DNA from: Chitinophagaceae bacterium
Lineage (GTDB): Bacteria; Bacteroidota; Bacteroidia; Chitinophagales; Chitinophagaceae
Direction of reading: 5' to 3'
DNA length: 35,411 bases
Assembly (NCBI GenBank): GCA_020437365.1
Contig: JAGQWM010000025.1
Location: forward strand, 1-35,411
Below, one piece after another: positions 7,457-16,354 of this stretch (positions within the stretch are counted from its first letter, which is position 1; each line of letters opens with the position of its first letter). The position numbers and the translations under genes are program-made. Under the pieces are notes generated by a model. It was not told the DNA's origin. It searched no databases and worked only from the letters and a program-made list of their open reading frames with translations.

Positions 7457-8225
7457 TAGCTTCTTTGTCGAGATATAAATGAAATGTATCGCCCCGCAAA
7501 CCAATCCGCATTGTTTCGAGAGAAATGACTTCTATCGGCGCAATGTTTCCCAGATTCACATTGCATCCTACGAGATTGATAAAATATAATTGCTGTGCTT
7601 TTTGAGGTGCTTCCCATATAATTTTTTCAGCCGAAATTTGGGTCAGGATTTCCTGTACCAACCCTTCTCTTACCTCGCCGCTACCGCGGTAAATACCCAC
7701 ATTGCCTGCTTCCCTAGCTTCGGCAATCACATAAGTGGAACCGGCTTCAATTTCCGCTTTCATCAGTTCAATCCATTTATACGGCGGAATAATATGTGCC
7801 GCATCTTTACTTCCCACTTCGCTCAATACAATACCGTGCGGTGTTAGTTTTTCTATGCACTTGCATTTTTCGGTATGTGGAATGGTGATAGAGCCATCGC
7901 TGACTTCCATATAGCTGATACCAAAATCTTTACAAACTGCAATATAATCGTCGAACTGGTTGCGAATAAAAAATGCTTCGAACAGGGTGCCGCCGAAATA
8001 AACAGGAATATCATAAGAACGGTACACTTCCAGTTTTTCCCTTAAGCCCGGCGTGACGAATGACGTACCAAAACCCAGTTTAATAATATCTACATGCGGA
8101 TGAGCTACGCTTAAAAAATCTTTGACTTGCTGAATACTCAATCCTTTATCCATGACCATGGTCAACCCCGATTGGCGAGGTTTTTTATTCCGTTCCGGAA
8201 TATTCGACATTGTAAAATTCATCAT
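7449..8225 (-). CDS. comA: Phosphosulfolactate synthase (ComA family)
   Basis: The family adds sulfite to phosphoenolpyruvate to give phosphosulfolactate, the first step of coenzyme M synthesis in methanogens. 258 residues (or 253 from the inner ATG, MSNIPERN, at 8210). Landmarks are KPRQSGLTMVMDKGLS, HVDIIKLGFGTSF, VYFGGTLFEAF, YMEVSDGSITIP, VLSEVGSKD, EAREAGNVGIYR and GCNVNLGNIAP, covering the whole TIM-barrel family. Bacteroidota do not make coenzyme M. The product may instead feed sulfolactate, sulfopyruvate or cysteate, and perhaps sulfonolipids, but that is inference. It is the first gene of comA-aroE. Confidence 0.9.
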   Translation of the reverse strand: MMNFTMSNIPERNKKPRQSGLTMVMDKGLSIQQVKDFLSVAHPHVDIIKLGFGTSFVTPGLREKLEVYRSYDIPVYFGGTLFEAFFIRNQFDDYIAVCKDFGISYMEVSDGSITIPHTEKCKCIEKLTPHGIVLSEVGSKDAAHIIPPYKWIELMKAEIEAGSTYVIAEAREAGNVGIYRGSGEVREGLVQEILTQISAEKIIWEAPQKAQQLYFINLVGCNVNLGNIAPIEVISLETMRIGLRGDTFHLYLDKEAND

Positions 8226-8260
8226 CTGCTTATTTTTTGCAATAGTAAATAAAACGGCGG

Positions 8261-8268
8261 CAAAAATA
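8261..8268 (-). promoter_or_regulatory. -7 element for comA-aroE
   Basis: The minus strand reads TATTTTTG, an exact TAnnTTTG match, 36 bases before the outer comA ATG (8225) and 51 before the inner one (8210). No upstream TTG at the usual spacing was found. Confidence 0.45.
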
Positions 8269-8425
8269 GGGAAGATTGGGGATAGTTTTTATGAGTTGGT
8301 GGTTGAAAGGGAGCCTTCATTCCCAGCCGAGGCTCACCGCAAGGTATCATACTTTCGTCAATAAAATTTTAATAGTTGATTCGGCGTGTTGCTGAACGGT
8401 AGTAATAATGTAAACGAATTAGTTT

Positions 8426-8465
8426 TCAGTTTCTTTCTTTTTTTTCCCCAAAAGAAAGAAACTGA
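8426..8465. repeat. 16-bp perfect inverted repeat
   Basis: Arms 8426-8441 and 8450-8465 (TCAGTTTCTTTCTTTT and its complement) are separated by eight bases, TTTTCCCC. As RNA it would be a strong A/U-rich hairpin. It lies at the left side of the intergenic element and could act as a weak terminator. Confidence 0.8.
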
Positions 8466-8493
8466 CTCTGCGAAACATGACTCTGCGAAACAT
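8464..8493. repeat. Tandem direct repeat, 15 bases x 2
   Basis: GACTCTGCGAAACAT occurs twice head to tail (8464-8478, 8479-8493). It is directly followed by CCTGTTTC, so the second copy can also form a GAAACA/TGTTTC hairpin. Confidence 0.85.
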
Positions 8494-8646
8494 CCTGTTT
8501 CACAGTAATATTTTATCGCTTACAGCGATATATTACACCTTTATTGGTGTTATGTCCTGCCTTGTGCAATAGCAATAACACCAACAAACGAATTCTTTTT
8601 TATTTTATTTCTTTTGCTTCTCCAAAAGAAAGAAGCAAAGAAAAGG

Positions 8647-8711
8647 AGCCCGAAATCAAAGCGTCCACACACAAAGGCTCCGCCACCCTCGCTGATTTCG
8701 GAGGCCGGGCT
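8647..8711. repeat. Bulged stem-loop in intergenic element
   Basis: AGCCC plus GAAATCA (8647-8658) can pair with TGATTTC (8693-8699) and GGGCT (8707-8711), leaving a bulge at about 8700-8706 and a 34-base apical region. It is more GC-rich than the surrounding sequence. This suggests a folded RNA or a conserved repeat core; no known riboswitch or ncRNA family was recognised. Confidence 0.4.
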
Positions 8712-8897
8712 GCCCTGCTAAGTTTAATTTGTTTTAAAAGATGTTTTAAAATGCTTTTTATGTGTTGGCTTTGCACCTATTTTAATTTTTTCGACCTTGT
8801 TGGTCTTCCGAGCATTTTGAACGGCGTGTTGTTTTTTGCTGAACTCCAACAACTGCAAAATCAATTTTTACTTTCTTTCTTTTTGAATTTATTGAGT

Positions 8898-8929
8898 GAA
8901 GAGGAATTAAAAAAAATTATTTCCTCTTC
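8898..8929 (-). other. Hairpin enclosing the stop codon of the TPR gene
   Basis: GAAGAGGAA (8898-8906) and TTCCTCTTC (8921-8929) form a perfect 9-bp stem whose loop contains the TAA stop of the gene ending at 8917 and an A/T run. The U-tract lies in the loop rather than after the stem, so this is not a standard intrinsic terminator. Confidence 0.5.
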
Positions 8930-10332
8930 GACCTGGCTATGACTTCTACCACTTGTTGGTTTTGCAAGACAGAAGGATTCAGCGCCACAAATTTTTTCAC
9001 TCCCTTGGGCGATTGTAGCAGGGCTTCTTCCAATATCAATAATGCTTCTTTATTATTTTGCAACGCCATTAATACAGCAGCTTTATAAAACAGGAAAATG
9101 GTTTTCCCGTTTGTTTTATGAATAGCTTCGTCTGTTTGTTCCAACGCTTCTCCAAAATATCCGGCATTGTATAAACAACGAATCAACGCTTCCCATCCTT
9201 TTACATTGCGGGGCCGTAATCTCACAGCATTGGCAAAACTTTGTGCGGCATCTTCATATTCTTCCATCATTAATTTACACTCACCGGCCAATATATGGTA
9301 ATCGGCTTGCTGTGTTTCCATTTGCAAGGCTGTGGTTATTTGTTTGAAACAAGGCACCCATTTTTCTTCATGGAAGTACGTCATAGCTATTTTATAAAGC
9401 AACCGGCTGTCATCATTGCGCAGATGCGATGCTTTCCTGTATTGTAAACGGGCTTGTGCATAATTTTTCAATCTATCGTAGCAATGGCCAATGGCTTCGA
9501 AAATAACATCTTCGGGCTGTGCCAGTTCCGTTACTTTTTCCAATACTTCAATGGCTTCTTTGTATTGCCGAAGGCGGATATAAGCATCGCCCATATTGCG
9601 GTAAGCATAATCAAATTTTTCTTCTATGGCGATGGCATATTTATACGCATCAATCGCTTTTTCATAAAGCTTTAATCCCTGGTAAGCTGCTGCCAGATTG
9701 AACCAGGCTAATTCGTTGTACGGATATTCATCAATAATCTGTTCATGCAGCCGTATGCTTTCTTCATTTCGCCCTGTGAAATCGGTCCAGAAACAAATCT
9801 TATATAAGGCTTCTTCATTATTGGGTTCTTCTTCCAAAATGGCTTTGAGGCAATCAAAAACTTTATCAAATTCTTCGTAATCGTCATATACATCGGCGAG
9901 TTCAAAAAGCAAATCTATTTTTTCATCCCGGTCAAATAAAGCCAATGCTTCTTCAAGAAGAAGGGCTGCTTTTTCGGGTTGGTCGAGTGCCATGAAAGCA
10001 TCTGTTTTCAGGATATAGACATTGATATCGGCCCCATCGAGCAGCGAGGCATTATCCAATAGATTTAATGCTTCCTGGTAGCGGCGCAATGCCAATAAAA
10101 TATCGGCTTTTTTAATGATCAGCCTTGCTGAATAAGGAAATTGTGTACTACCGATTTCAGCCGCTTCGAAGGCTTTATTCAGTTCGTCTTTTTCCTGGTA
10201 GAAATCTATTATTTTTTCAAAGGCATCTTCTTCTATAAAAGAGTGGTTTTTACCGATTTTAAAGTTTTCGTATTGTCTTAGCAATTCTTTGAGTTGCTCC
10301 CGATTTTCCCGGAAGGGGTTGTAATCTTTCAT
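8917..10332 (-). CDS. Cytoplasmic tetratricopeptide-repeat protein
   Basis: 471 residues with no signal peptide or membrane helix. From about residue 50 to 440 the sequence is a run of some eleven TPR-like helix pairs. Clear units include ELAWFNLAAAYQGLKLYEKA, FDYAYRNMGDAYIRLRQYKE, EDVIFEAIGHCYDRLKNYAQ and DDSRLLYKIAMTYFHEEKW. The acidic N-terminus (MKDYNPFRENREQLKELL) is not a TPR. Such proteins are scaffolds for protein-protein contacts, and the partner is unknown. It appears to be a single-gene transcript with its own promoter, divergent from a small exported protein. Confidence 0.9.
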   Translation of the reverse strand: MKDYNPFRENREQLKELLRQYENFKIGKNHSFIEEDAFEKIIDFYQEKDELNKAFEAAEIGSTQFPYSARLIIKKADILLALRRYQEALNLLDNASLLDGADINVYILKTDAFMALDQPEKAALLLEEALALFDRDEKIDLLFELADVYDDYEEFDKVFDCLKAILEEEPNNEEALYKICFWTDFTGRNEESIRLHEQIIDEYPYNELAWFNLAAAYQGLKLYEKAIDAYKYAIAIEEKFDYAYRNMGDAYIRLRQYKEAIEVLEKVTELAQPEDVIFEAIGHCYDRLKNYAQARLQYRKASHLRNDDSRLLYKIAMTYFHEEKWVPCFKQITTALQMETQQADYHILAGECKLMMEEYEDAAQSFANAVRLRPRNVKGWEALIRCLYNAGYFGEALEQTDEAIHKTNGKTIFLFYKAAVLMALQNNKEALLILEEALLQSPKGVKKFVALNPSVLQNQQVVEVIARSKRK

Positions 10333-10352
10333 CTAAACGGACATTTAGTGTG

Positions 10353-10385
10353 CAAAACTATTTAAAGAGCCGGACCAGGCAGCAA
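10353..10385 (-). promoter_or_regulatory. Promoter of the TPR gene
   Basis: The minus strand has TAGTTTTG (10360-10353), a TAnnTTTG match, with TTG 22 bases upstream (10385-10383). The -7 element ends 21 bases before the ATG, implying a leader of about 15 bases. Confidence 0.55.
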
Positions 10386-10461
10386 AATCCCTTTGCCCCC
10401 TGATGAATTAATTTCCAACAAGTTAAATGAAAATATTGAGCTGTGGAAACATATTCTTTTC

Positions 10462-10513
10462 CCCAAATGTGCAAAATAGCCATAAAATTTTCCGGATGAA
10501 TGTAACATTTGGG
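10462..10513. repeat. Inverted repeat in divergent intergenic region
   Basis: CCCAAATGT (10462-10470) and ACATTTGGG (10505-10513) are perfect complements separated by 34 bases. They lie between the divergent promoters of the TPR gene and the small exported protein. A paired regulator-binding site is possible but unproven. Confidence 0.4.
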
Positions 10514-10556
10514 CAAAATCTGCGTTAATGAATTATTAAATTTCTTGATAAACGGT

Positions 10557-10588
10557 TTGGGTAATTTAATTTTTTGTCTTTATTTTTG
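10557..10588 (+). promoter_or_regulatory. Promoter of small exported protein gene
   Basis: TTG (10557-10559, within TTTG) is followed after 21 bases by TATTTTTG (10581-10588), a TAnnTTTG match. The predicted start near 10593 makes the ATG at 10629 the natural translation start, with a leader of about 35 bases. Confidence 0.65.
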
Positions 10589-10628
10589 TAAAGGAATGGT
10601 TAAAAGTGGACTACATAAGGTAAACCGC

Positions 10629-10967
10629 ATGGGCATAAAGATGCTGATTACGCTACTCATAGTTGCAACAACTATTGTAACATTTGGCGCATTAGGCGAT
10701 GGTAGTAAAAAATCTTCCCGTTTTCCAAAAAAATCAAATTTACTTTCCGGAAAAACTTTTACACAAAATACATTTACCTTAAAGTCCGGCTATACGTACC
10801 GTGGCAATCAGGTATTAAGTACACCCAGCAGTAATTTATATATCAATATGAATACTGTGGTTACTTATCAGAAAGGAAATAGAACATATATCGTGCCACT
10901 TAAAAAAAGAGTGATTCTCGATAAAGTCAATTTCCAATTGGGCAATCGCCAATTTCTTTCTAATTAA
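10629..10967 (+). CDS. Small exported or membrane-anchored protein, unknown function
   Basis: 112 residues from the ATG at 10629 (MGIKMLITLLIVATTIVTFG). In-frame starts further upstream (10509, 10596) overlap or abut the predicted promoter and are rejected. The N-terminal hydrophobic segment is a signal anchor or signal peptide. The mature part (LKSGYTYRGNQVLS, LYINMNTVVTYQKGNRTYIVP, LKKRVILDKVNFQLGNRQ) is basic and beta-like. I believe similar short proteins occur in Chitinophagaceae, but no function is known to me. Its stop overlaps the opposed GLPGLI-like gene by four bases. Confidence 0.7.
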   Translation: MGIKMLITLLIVATTIVTFGALGDGSKKSSRFPKKSNLLSGKTFTQNTFTLKSGYTYRGNQVLSTPSSNLYINMNTVVTYQKGNRTYIVPLKKRVILDKVNFQLGNRQFLSN

Positions 10968-11635
10968 TTATCTTTCGTTCCATCTCCCAAACTTTCTTCG
11001 TAGGTCAATACCCTGTACCCCGAAGTAGGCAATTCAAATTTGGCTTGTGCTACCGGATCAAAATTGATATTTGAAACTGTATAAGTTGCTTTCAGATTCC
11101 CGATATTGGCTTCATATTGCATGGCCAGTCCGGGCAAGTCTTTATTCAGGTATTGAAAATCTTTATTGACCGGCAATAATTCTCTCGTAAAATAAACCGT
11201 AAAGGTGCTGCCATCGGCCAAAGTGCCTACAGCTTTTTGGCAGGTATAGCCAAGAATCACTTTTGATACATCAGAGAAATTAAATTTGATGCCTTTATAT
11301 TTTTCGTTGGAAGTAATCCAGTTATCCGGTGTCATGGTAATCATATATTTCTGCTTACCATATTCTTTCAGCACGGTGACATTCCCTGTTTTACCATCTA
11401 CAATAGTTGCCTGCTGGCCTAAGGGGCTTATCATTTCAGAGCGGCTCGATTTTCCTTTCAGGTAAACAACACTGGTAGCTCCATCCAGTAAGTCGGCTGC
11501 CTGTGGTTTTGCTTTGCCGGTATTGATGACAATATCGTAGGTTATGGTACCTTCAGATAAAGTTCGTTGTGCATGGATTGGCAATGCACTCAATAAAGCC
11601 ATAATGCCTGATAATATGTACGTATTTTTTTTCAT
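10964..11635 (-). CDS. Exported GLPGLI-like protein
   Basis: 223 residues with a clear signal peptide (MKKNTYILSGIMALLSALPIHA, likely cut before Q23). The body is beta-rich, with SEGTITYDIVI at the start, YLKGKSSRSEM, GYTCQKAVG (129-137), then FTVYFTRELLPV and DLPGLAMQYE (166-175). The last is the degenerate GLPGLI motif of a Bacteroidota family of secreted proteins of unknown function. DUF4412-like proteins share this plan. It lies downstream of yidC, separated by a strong terminator, so it should have its own promoter; only imperfect -7 matches were seen. Confidence 0.78.
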   Translation of the reverse strand: MKKNTYILSGIMALLSALPIHAQRTLSEGTITYDIVINTGKAKPQAADLLDGATSVVYLKGKSSRSEMISPLGQQATIVDGKTGNVTVLKEYGKQKYMITMTPDNWITSNEKYKGIKFNFSDVSKVILGYTCQKAVGTLADGSTFTVYFTRELLPVNKDFQYLNKDLPGLAMQYEANIGNLKATYTVSNINFDPVAQAKFELPTSGYRVLTYEESLGDGTKDN

Positions 11636-11691
11636 TCTGTTCGTGCAGTTTTAGTATTCGAAAGACGTGCCAAATTAACCATTAAGTTGCG

Positions 11692-11728
11692 TAAAATAAA
11701 AAACCGGGCTTATGTTGTATAAACCCGG
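11692..11728 (-). terminator. Intrinsic terminator after yidC
   Basis: On the minus strand CCGGGTTTAT pairs with ATAAGCCCGG (one G-T pair) around a 5-base loop (arms 11728-11719 and 11713-11704). TTTTTTATTTT follows. It lies about 30 bases after the yidC stop, as expected for a Rho-independent terminator. Confidence 0.9.
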
Positions 11729-11757
11729 CTGTTCTTATGAATATCTTAACAAAAAAA

Positions 11758-13608
11758 TCAGCGTTTGTTTTTGGCTTTCATTTCTTTGAGTTTTCGCTGT
11801 TGTTCCTGCATTTGCTCCATTCGCTCCTGCCATTTTGATTTGCTTTTCGGCTTTTTTCTGTTCTCTGCTATTTTGGCCAGGATCTTATCGTGGTCGATAA
11901 TATAGGTTTGAATAATATATTGCAAAATGAGAGTAATGACGTTGGAAACCGTATAATACCAAGTAAGGGCCGCCGGCAGCCTGTTGAAGAAAAATAATAA
12001 AAATATCGGGAAGATATAAGGCATGTATTTCATGATGGGATTACTTTGATCCGCTGTCATGCTCATGCTATAAATAGAAATCAACAAACTGGTGATGACT
12101 GCTGTAATACAAAACAAACTCAGGTGGCTCCCCAATAATGGAATATGAAAACCGAATTTAATGGGCGCATCATAGGCCGATAAATCTGAAGACCAGAGGA
12201 AATGGGCGCCCCGCAATGCAATTTCCGAATTAAATAAACTAAACAGGGCAAAGAAGATGGGGATTTGTAATAATGCTGGAATACATCCTCCGAGAGGATT
12301 TACACCGGCTTCTTTGAAAAGTTTCATTTGCTCCATGCTCATCGCTTGCCTGTCGCCGCCGGTTTTTTCTTTCAATTTTGCTATTTCGGGACGAAGGGCT
12401 TTCATTTTGGCACCACTCAAATAACTTTTAAATAAAAGTGGTGAAGTAATTAATCGAATAAAGATGGTCAACAATGCTATCACAATACCCATATTGCCGG
12501 TAATGCCACTGAGGAAATTGAAAATGGGCATGATGATGAATTTATTGATTGGCCGAACAAATGAATACATACCCTGGCCAAGGTTGACCAGTTTTTCAAA
12601 TTTTAATCCATATTTCTTCAACACATAATAATCGGAAGGGCCATAATAAATACTGAAAGGAACCACTGAGGTAGCGCCGGCTTTTACCGGTACTTTCATA
12701 TTGGCAATAGACTCCACTACTATTTGTGTAGAATCGTCGGGAATTGTCCATTTCAAACTACCGGAAGAGAAATCATCATTGGCTACGAGAATTGTAAAAA
12801 AGAAGCGTTGGCGGATGCCTACCCATTTGACTGATTCATCAAACTCTTTACTTTTTCTTCTGCCAATGGTATGATAATCAAAACTGCCATCCTTGACGTA
12901 ACCAACTTGTGTATTTTGTTTTTCAAATGAAATATCAGATTCCTGTTGCTTGGCAGCATATTGCCAGGTCAGGTTCATGGTTCCCTGGTCGAGCAATTGA
13001 TTGGCGCCTGTCATTTTCACGTTGAAATCAATCATGTAATCGTCGGGCTTCACGATATATTCATGCGTAATTGTAGCCTGGCTGCTATCGCTGGCGTGCA
13101 GGGTAAATGAAATAACTTTATTACCATCACGAGTAGTAGAATCTATTTGCGTAAAAGATAAATCAGCTGTTTCTTCGCTACTGTTGGGCCCGGTTTTTAT
13201 ACGATAGCTGATTTCATCGAAAGAGGAAGAAGCCAGTTTGACCATACTGCTATCGGGCTCTAAATATTTTTTCAACTCCACAGATTTGACCCGTCCACCT
13301 TTTGATGTAAAAGTAATTTTCATCAATTGGTTTTCTACCACTACCAATTTTTCGGTACTGTCCGTGGCTTTTGCAAAATGGCCAACCGGTGGAGCAACTA
13401 CTTTTACTGAGTCGGTTATTTTTTTGAGTGAATCTTCAATCGGTGCATTGATTTTGGCGATAGAATCTTCCCGGGCTTTTTGTATGGCCAACTCTTTAGC
13501 TTTTTGCTGCCGGTATTCATTTTGTTGTTTATTGGTAAAATAGAAATAGCCGATAAATAAAAAGGCCAGTACGACAAATCCAAGGACGGTATTGCGGTCA
13601 AACTTCAT
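11758..13608 (-). CDS. yidC: Membrane protein insertase YidC/Oxa1
   Basis: Inserts and folds inner-membrane proteins, alone or with SecYEG. The 616-residue Gram-negative form has TM1 at about 8-25 and a large periplasmic beta domain at about 90-325. The conserved insertase core runs over about 350-570: MYSFVRPINKFIIMPIF, GIVIALLTIFIRLITSPLL with groove arginine R385, GGCIPALLQIPIFFALFSLF, LSLFCITAVITSLLISI and YIFPIFLLFFFNRLPAALTW. A lysine-rich C-tail (KSKSKWQERMEQMQ...KAKNKR) could contact the ribosome. It is downstream of pyrG by 98 bases with its own -7 element. Confidence 0.97.
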   Translation of the reverse strand: MKFDRNTVLGFVVLAFLFIGYFYFTNKQQNEYRQQKAKELAIQKAREDSIAKINAPIEDSLKKITDSVKVVAPPVGHFAKATDSTEKLVVVENQLMKITFTSKGGRVKSVELKKYLEPDSSMVKLASSSFDEISYRIKTGPNSSEETADLSFTQIDSTTRDGNKVISFTLHASDSSQATITHEYIVKPDDYMIDFNVKMTGANQLLDQGTMNLTWQYAAKQQESDISFEKQNTQVGYVKDGSFDYHTIGRRKSKEFDESVKWVGIRQRFFFTILVANDDFSSGSLKWTIPDDSTQIVVESIANMKVPVKAGATSVVPFSIYYGPSDYYVLKKYGLKFEKLVNLGQGMYSFVRPINKFIIMPIFNFLSGITGNMGIVIALLTIFIRLITSPLLFKSYLSGAKMKALRPEIAKLKEKTGGDRQAMSMEQMKLFKEAGVNPLGGCIPALLQIPIFFALFSLFNSEIALRGAHFLWSSDLSAYDAPIKFGFHIPLLGSHLSLFCITAVITSLLISIYSMSMTADQSNPIMKYMPYIFPIFLLFFFNRLPAALTWYYTVSNVITLILQYIIQTYIIDHDKILAKIAENRKKPKSKSKWQERMEQMQEQQRKLKEMKAKNKR

Positions 13609-13630
13609 TCTGCGTTTTTTTTGGAGTGGG

Positions 13631-13638
13631 CAAAGATA
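13631..13638 (-). promoter_or_regulatory. -7 element for yidC
   Basis: The minus strand reads TATCTTTG, an exact TAnnTTTG match, 23 bases upstream of the yidC ATG. No TTG is seen at the expected -33 distance. Confidence 0.45.
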
Positions 13639-13706
13639 GTGGTTTCTACCCGGCTATCGGGCTGTTTTACGAAGCTAAATATGAGGGAAAGAAACAGTTT
13701 GGCTGT

Positions 13707-15377
<1,671 letters not shown>

Positions 15378-15550
15378 TTATTTACTTTTCAACAGATATA
15401 ATAACTGAAAGACCAGCCAAATTGACCAGCGGAATTGCATGACAAGAAAAATATTGTATGAAAATTTCCGAGAGGTCGTGTAAAAGTAAATGATTTTTTT
15501 GTCCTGTAAAAATTCATATTTCGCTACCGGTTCTCCCAAAAACGTAGTAA

Positions 15551-16345
15551 TTATTTTTCAATTTTTTGATAACTGGTTTTCAAACCTTTAATCAATGCGG
15601 AGCTAAAACCCTGGTGTTCCATTTCGTTCAATCCGGCAATGGTACAACCCATAGGTGTGGTAACTTTATCAATTTCCTGTTCGGGATGTGTTCCTTTTTC
15701 CAATAATAAAGAAGCCGCACCTTTAATGGTTTGTGCTGCAATGAGTGAAGCGGTAGGTGCATCGAAACCGATTTCAATGCCACCCTGAATATTGGCCCTT
15801 ACAAAACGCATAGCATAAGCCGTACCACAGGCTCCCAACACCGTAGCGGCATCCATGAGTTTTTCTTGAATGACAACCGTTTTTCCCAATTGTGCGAAAA
15901 GTTGTTCAGCATAATTAATATGTGTTTTGGCTACTCCATTTTGAGCCAGGCAAGTCATACTTTGCCGGATAGCAATGGCTGTATTGGGCATCGCCCTGAC
16001 GATGGGAATTTTTTGCCCGATCGCTTTTTGTAAATCTGCCATCCACACACCGGTAATCACCGAAATGATCAAATGTTTCTGCGGTTTCAATTCTGCTTTT
16101 ATTTCCTCAATGACAGCTTGATAATTATAGGGTTTGATGGCCAGAAGTATGACTTCACTTTCCTTTACTGCTTTTTTATTATTGCTATGCACCTTACATC
16201 CTTTGGCTAAAAAATTTTCTAATAATTCTTTTCTGCGCCGGGTAATGGTAATTTCTTTTGGCTGGCAAAATCCACTTGCCAACAAACCTTCTGCCATAGC
16301 TGTTCCCAAGTTGCCACCACCAATGATGGCTATTTTCTTTCGCAT
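15551..16345 (-). CDS. proC: Pyrroline-5-carboxylate reductase
   Basis: Last step of proline synthesis, reducing pyrroline-5-carboxylate with NAD(P)H. The 264-residue product has the Rossmann loop IIGGGNLGTAMAEGL (7-21), LLAIKPYN, IVRAMPNTAIAI and the dimerisation domain GACGTAYAMRFVRANIQGG, DAPTASLIAAQTIKGAASLL. The C-terminal signature reads TTPMGCTIAGLNEMEHQGF. A Cys replaces the second Thr of the common TSPGGTT form, probably a clade variant. It is the third gene of purL-hldD-proC, nine bases after hldD. Confidence 0.95.
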   Translation of the reverse strand: MRKKIAIIGGGNLGTAMAEGLLASGFCQPKEITITRRRKELLENFLAKGCKVHSNNKKAVKESEVILLAIKPYNYQAVIEEIKAELKPQKHLIISVITGVWMADLQKAIGQKIPIVRAMPNTAIAIRQSMTCLAQNGVAKTHINYAEQLFAQLGKTVVIQEKLMDAATVLGACGTAYAMRFVRANIQGGIEIGFDAPTASLIAAQTIKGAASLLLEKGTHPEQEIDKVTTPMGCTIAGLNEMEHQGFSSALIKGLKTSYQKIEK

Positions 16346-16354
16346 ATCCTTAAT

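Larger units (their letters stand above)
8382..8843. repeat. Gene-free, repeat-rich intergenic element
   Basis: The stretch 8226-8916 (691 bases) holds no gene I can support. Within it, 8382-8843 is bounded by related sequences, GGCGTGTTG followed by CTGAAC (8383-8396), and the same pair with a 7-base insertion at the right end (8823-8843). Inside are a 16-bp inverted repeat, a tandem 15-base duplication, two copies of CCAAAAGAAAGAA (8448-8460, 8622-8634) and a bulged stem at 8647-8711. This resembles a dispersed intergenic repeat or non-autonomous element. Copy number elsewhere in the genome cannot be seen here. Confidence 0.45.

Noticed and set aside
7457..7504. Upstream extension of aroE
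   Set aside because: The extra 16 residues lie inside comA and do not resemble AroE N-termini. The ATG at 7456 overlaps the comA stop in the usual coupled manner.
8152..8364. Open frame of 70 codons on the plus strand opposite the comA start
   Set aside because: It overlaps the comA 5' end and its promoter, and its product shows no family features.
8544..8942. Open frame of 132 codons on the plus strand in the repeat-rich intergenic stretch
   Set aside because: It runs through inverted repeats, has a low-complexity composition, and overlaps the 3' end of the TPR gene. No start context, domain or promoter supports it.
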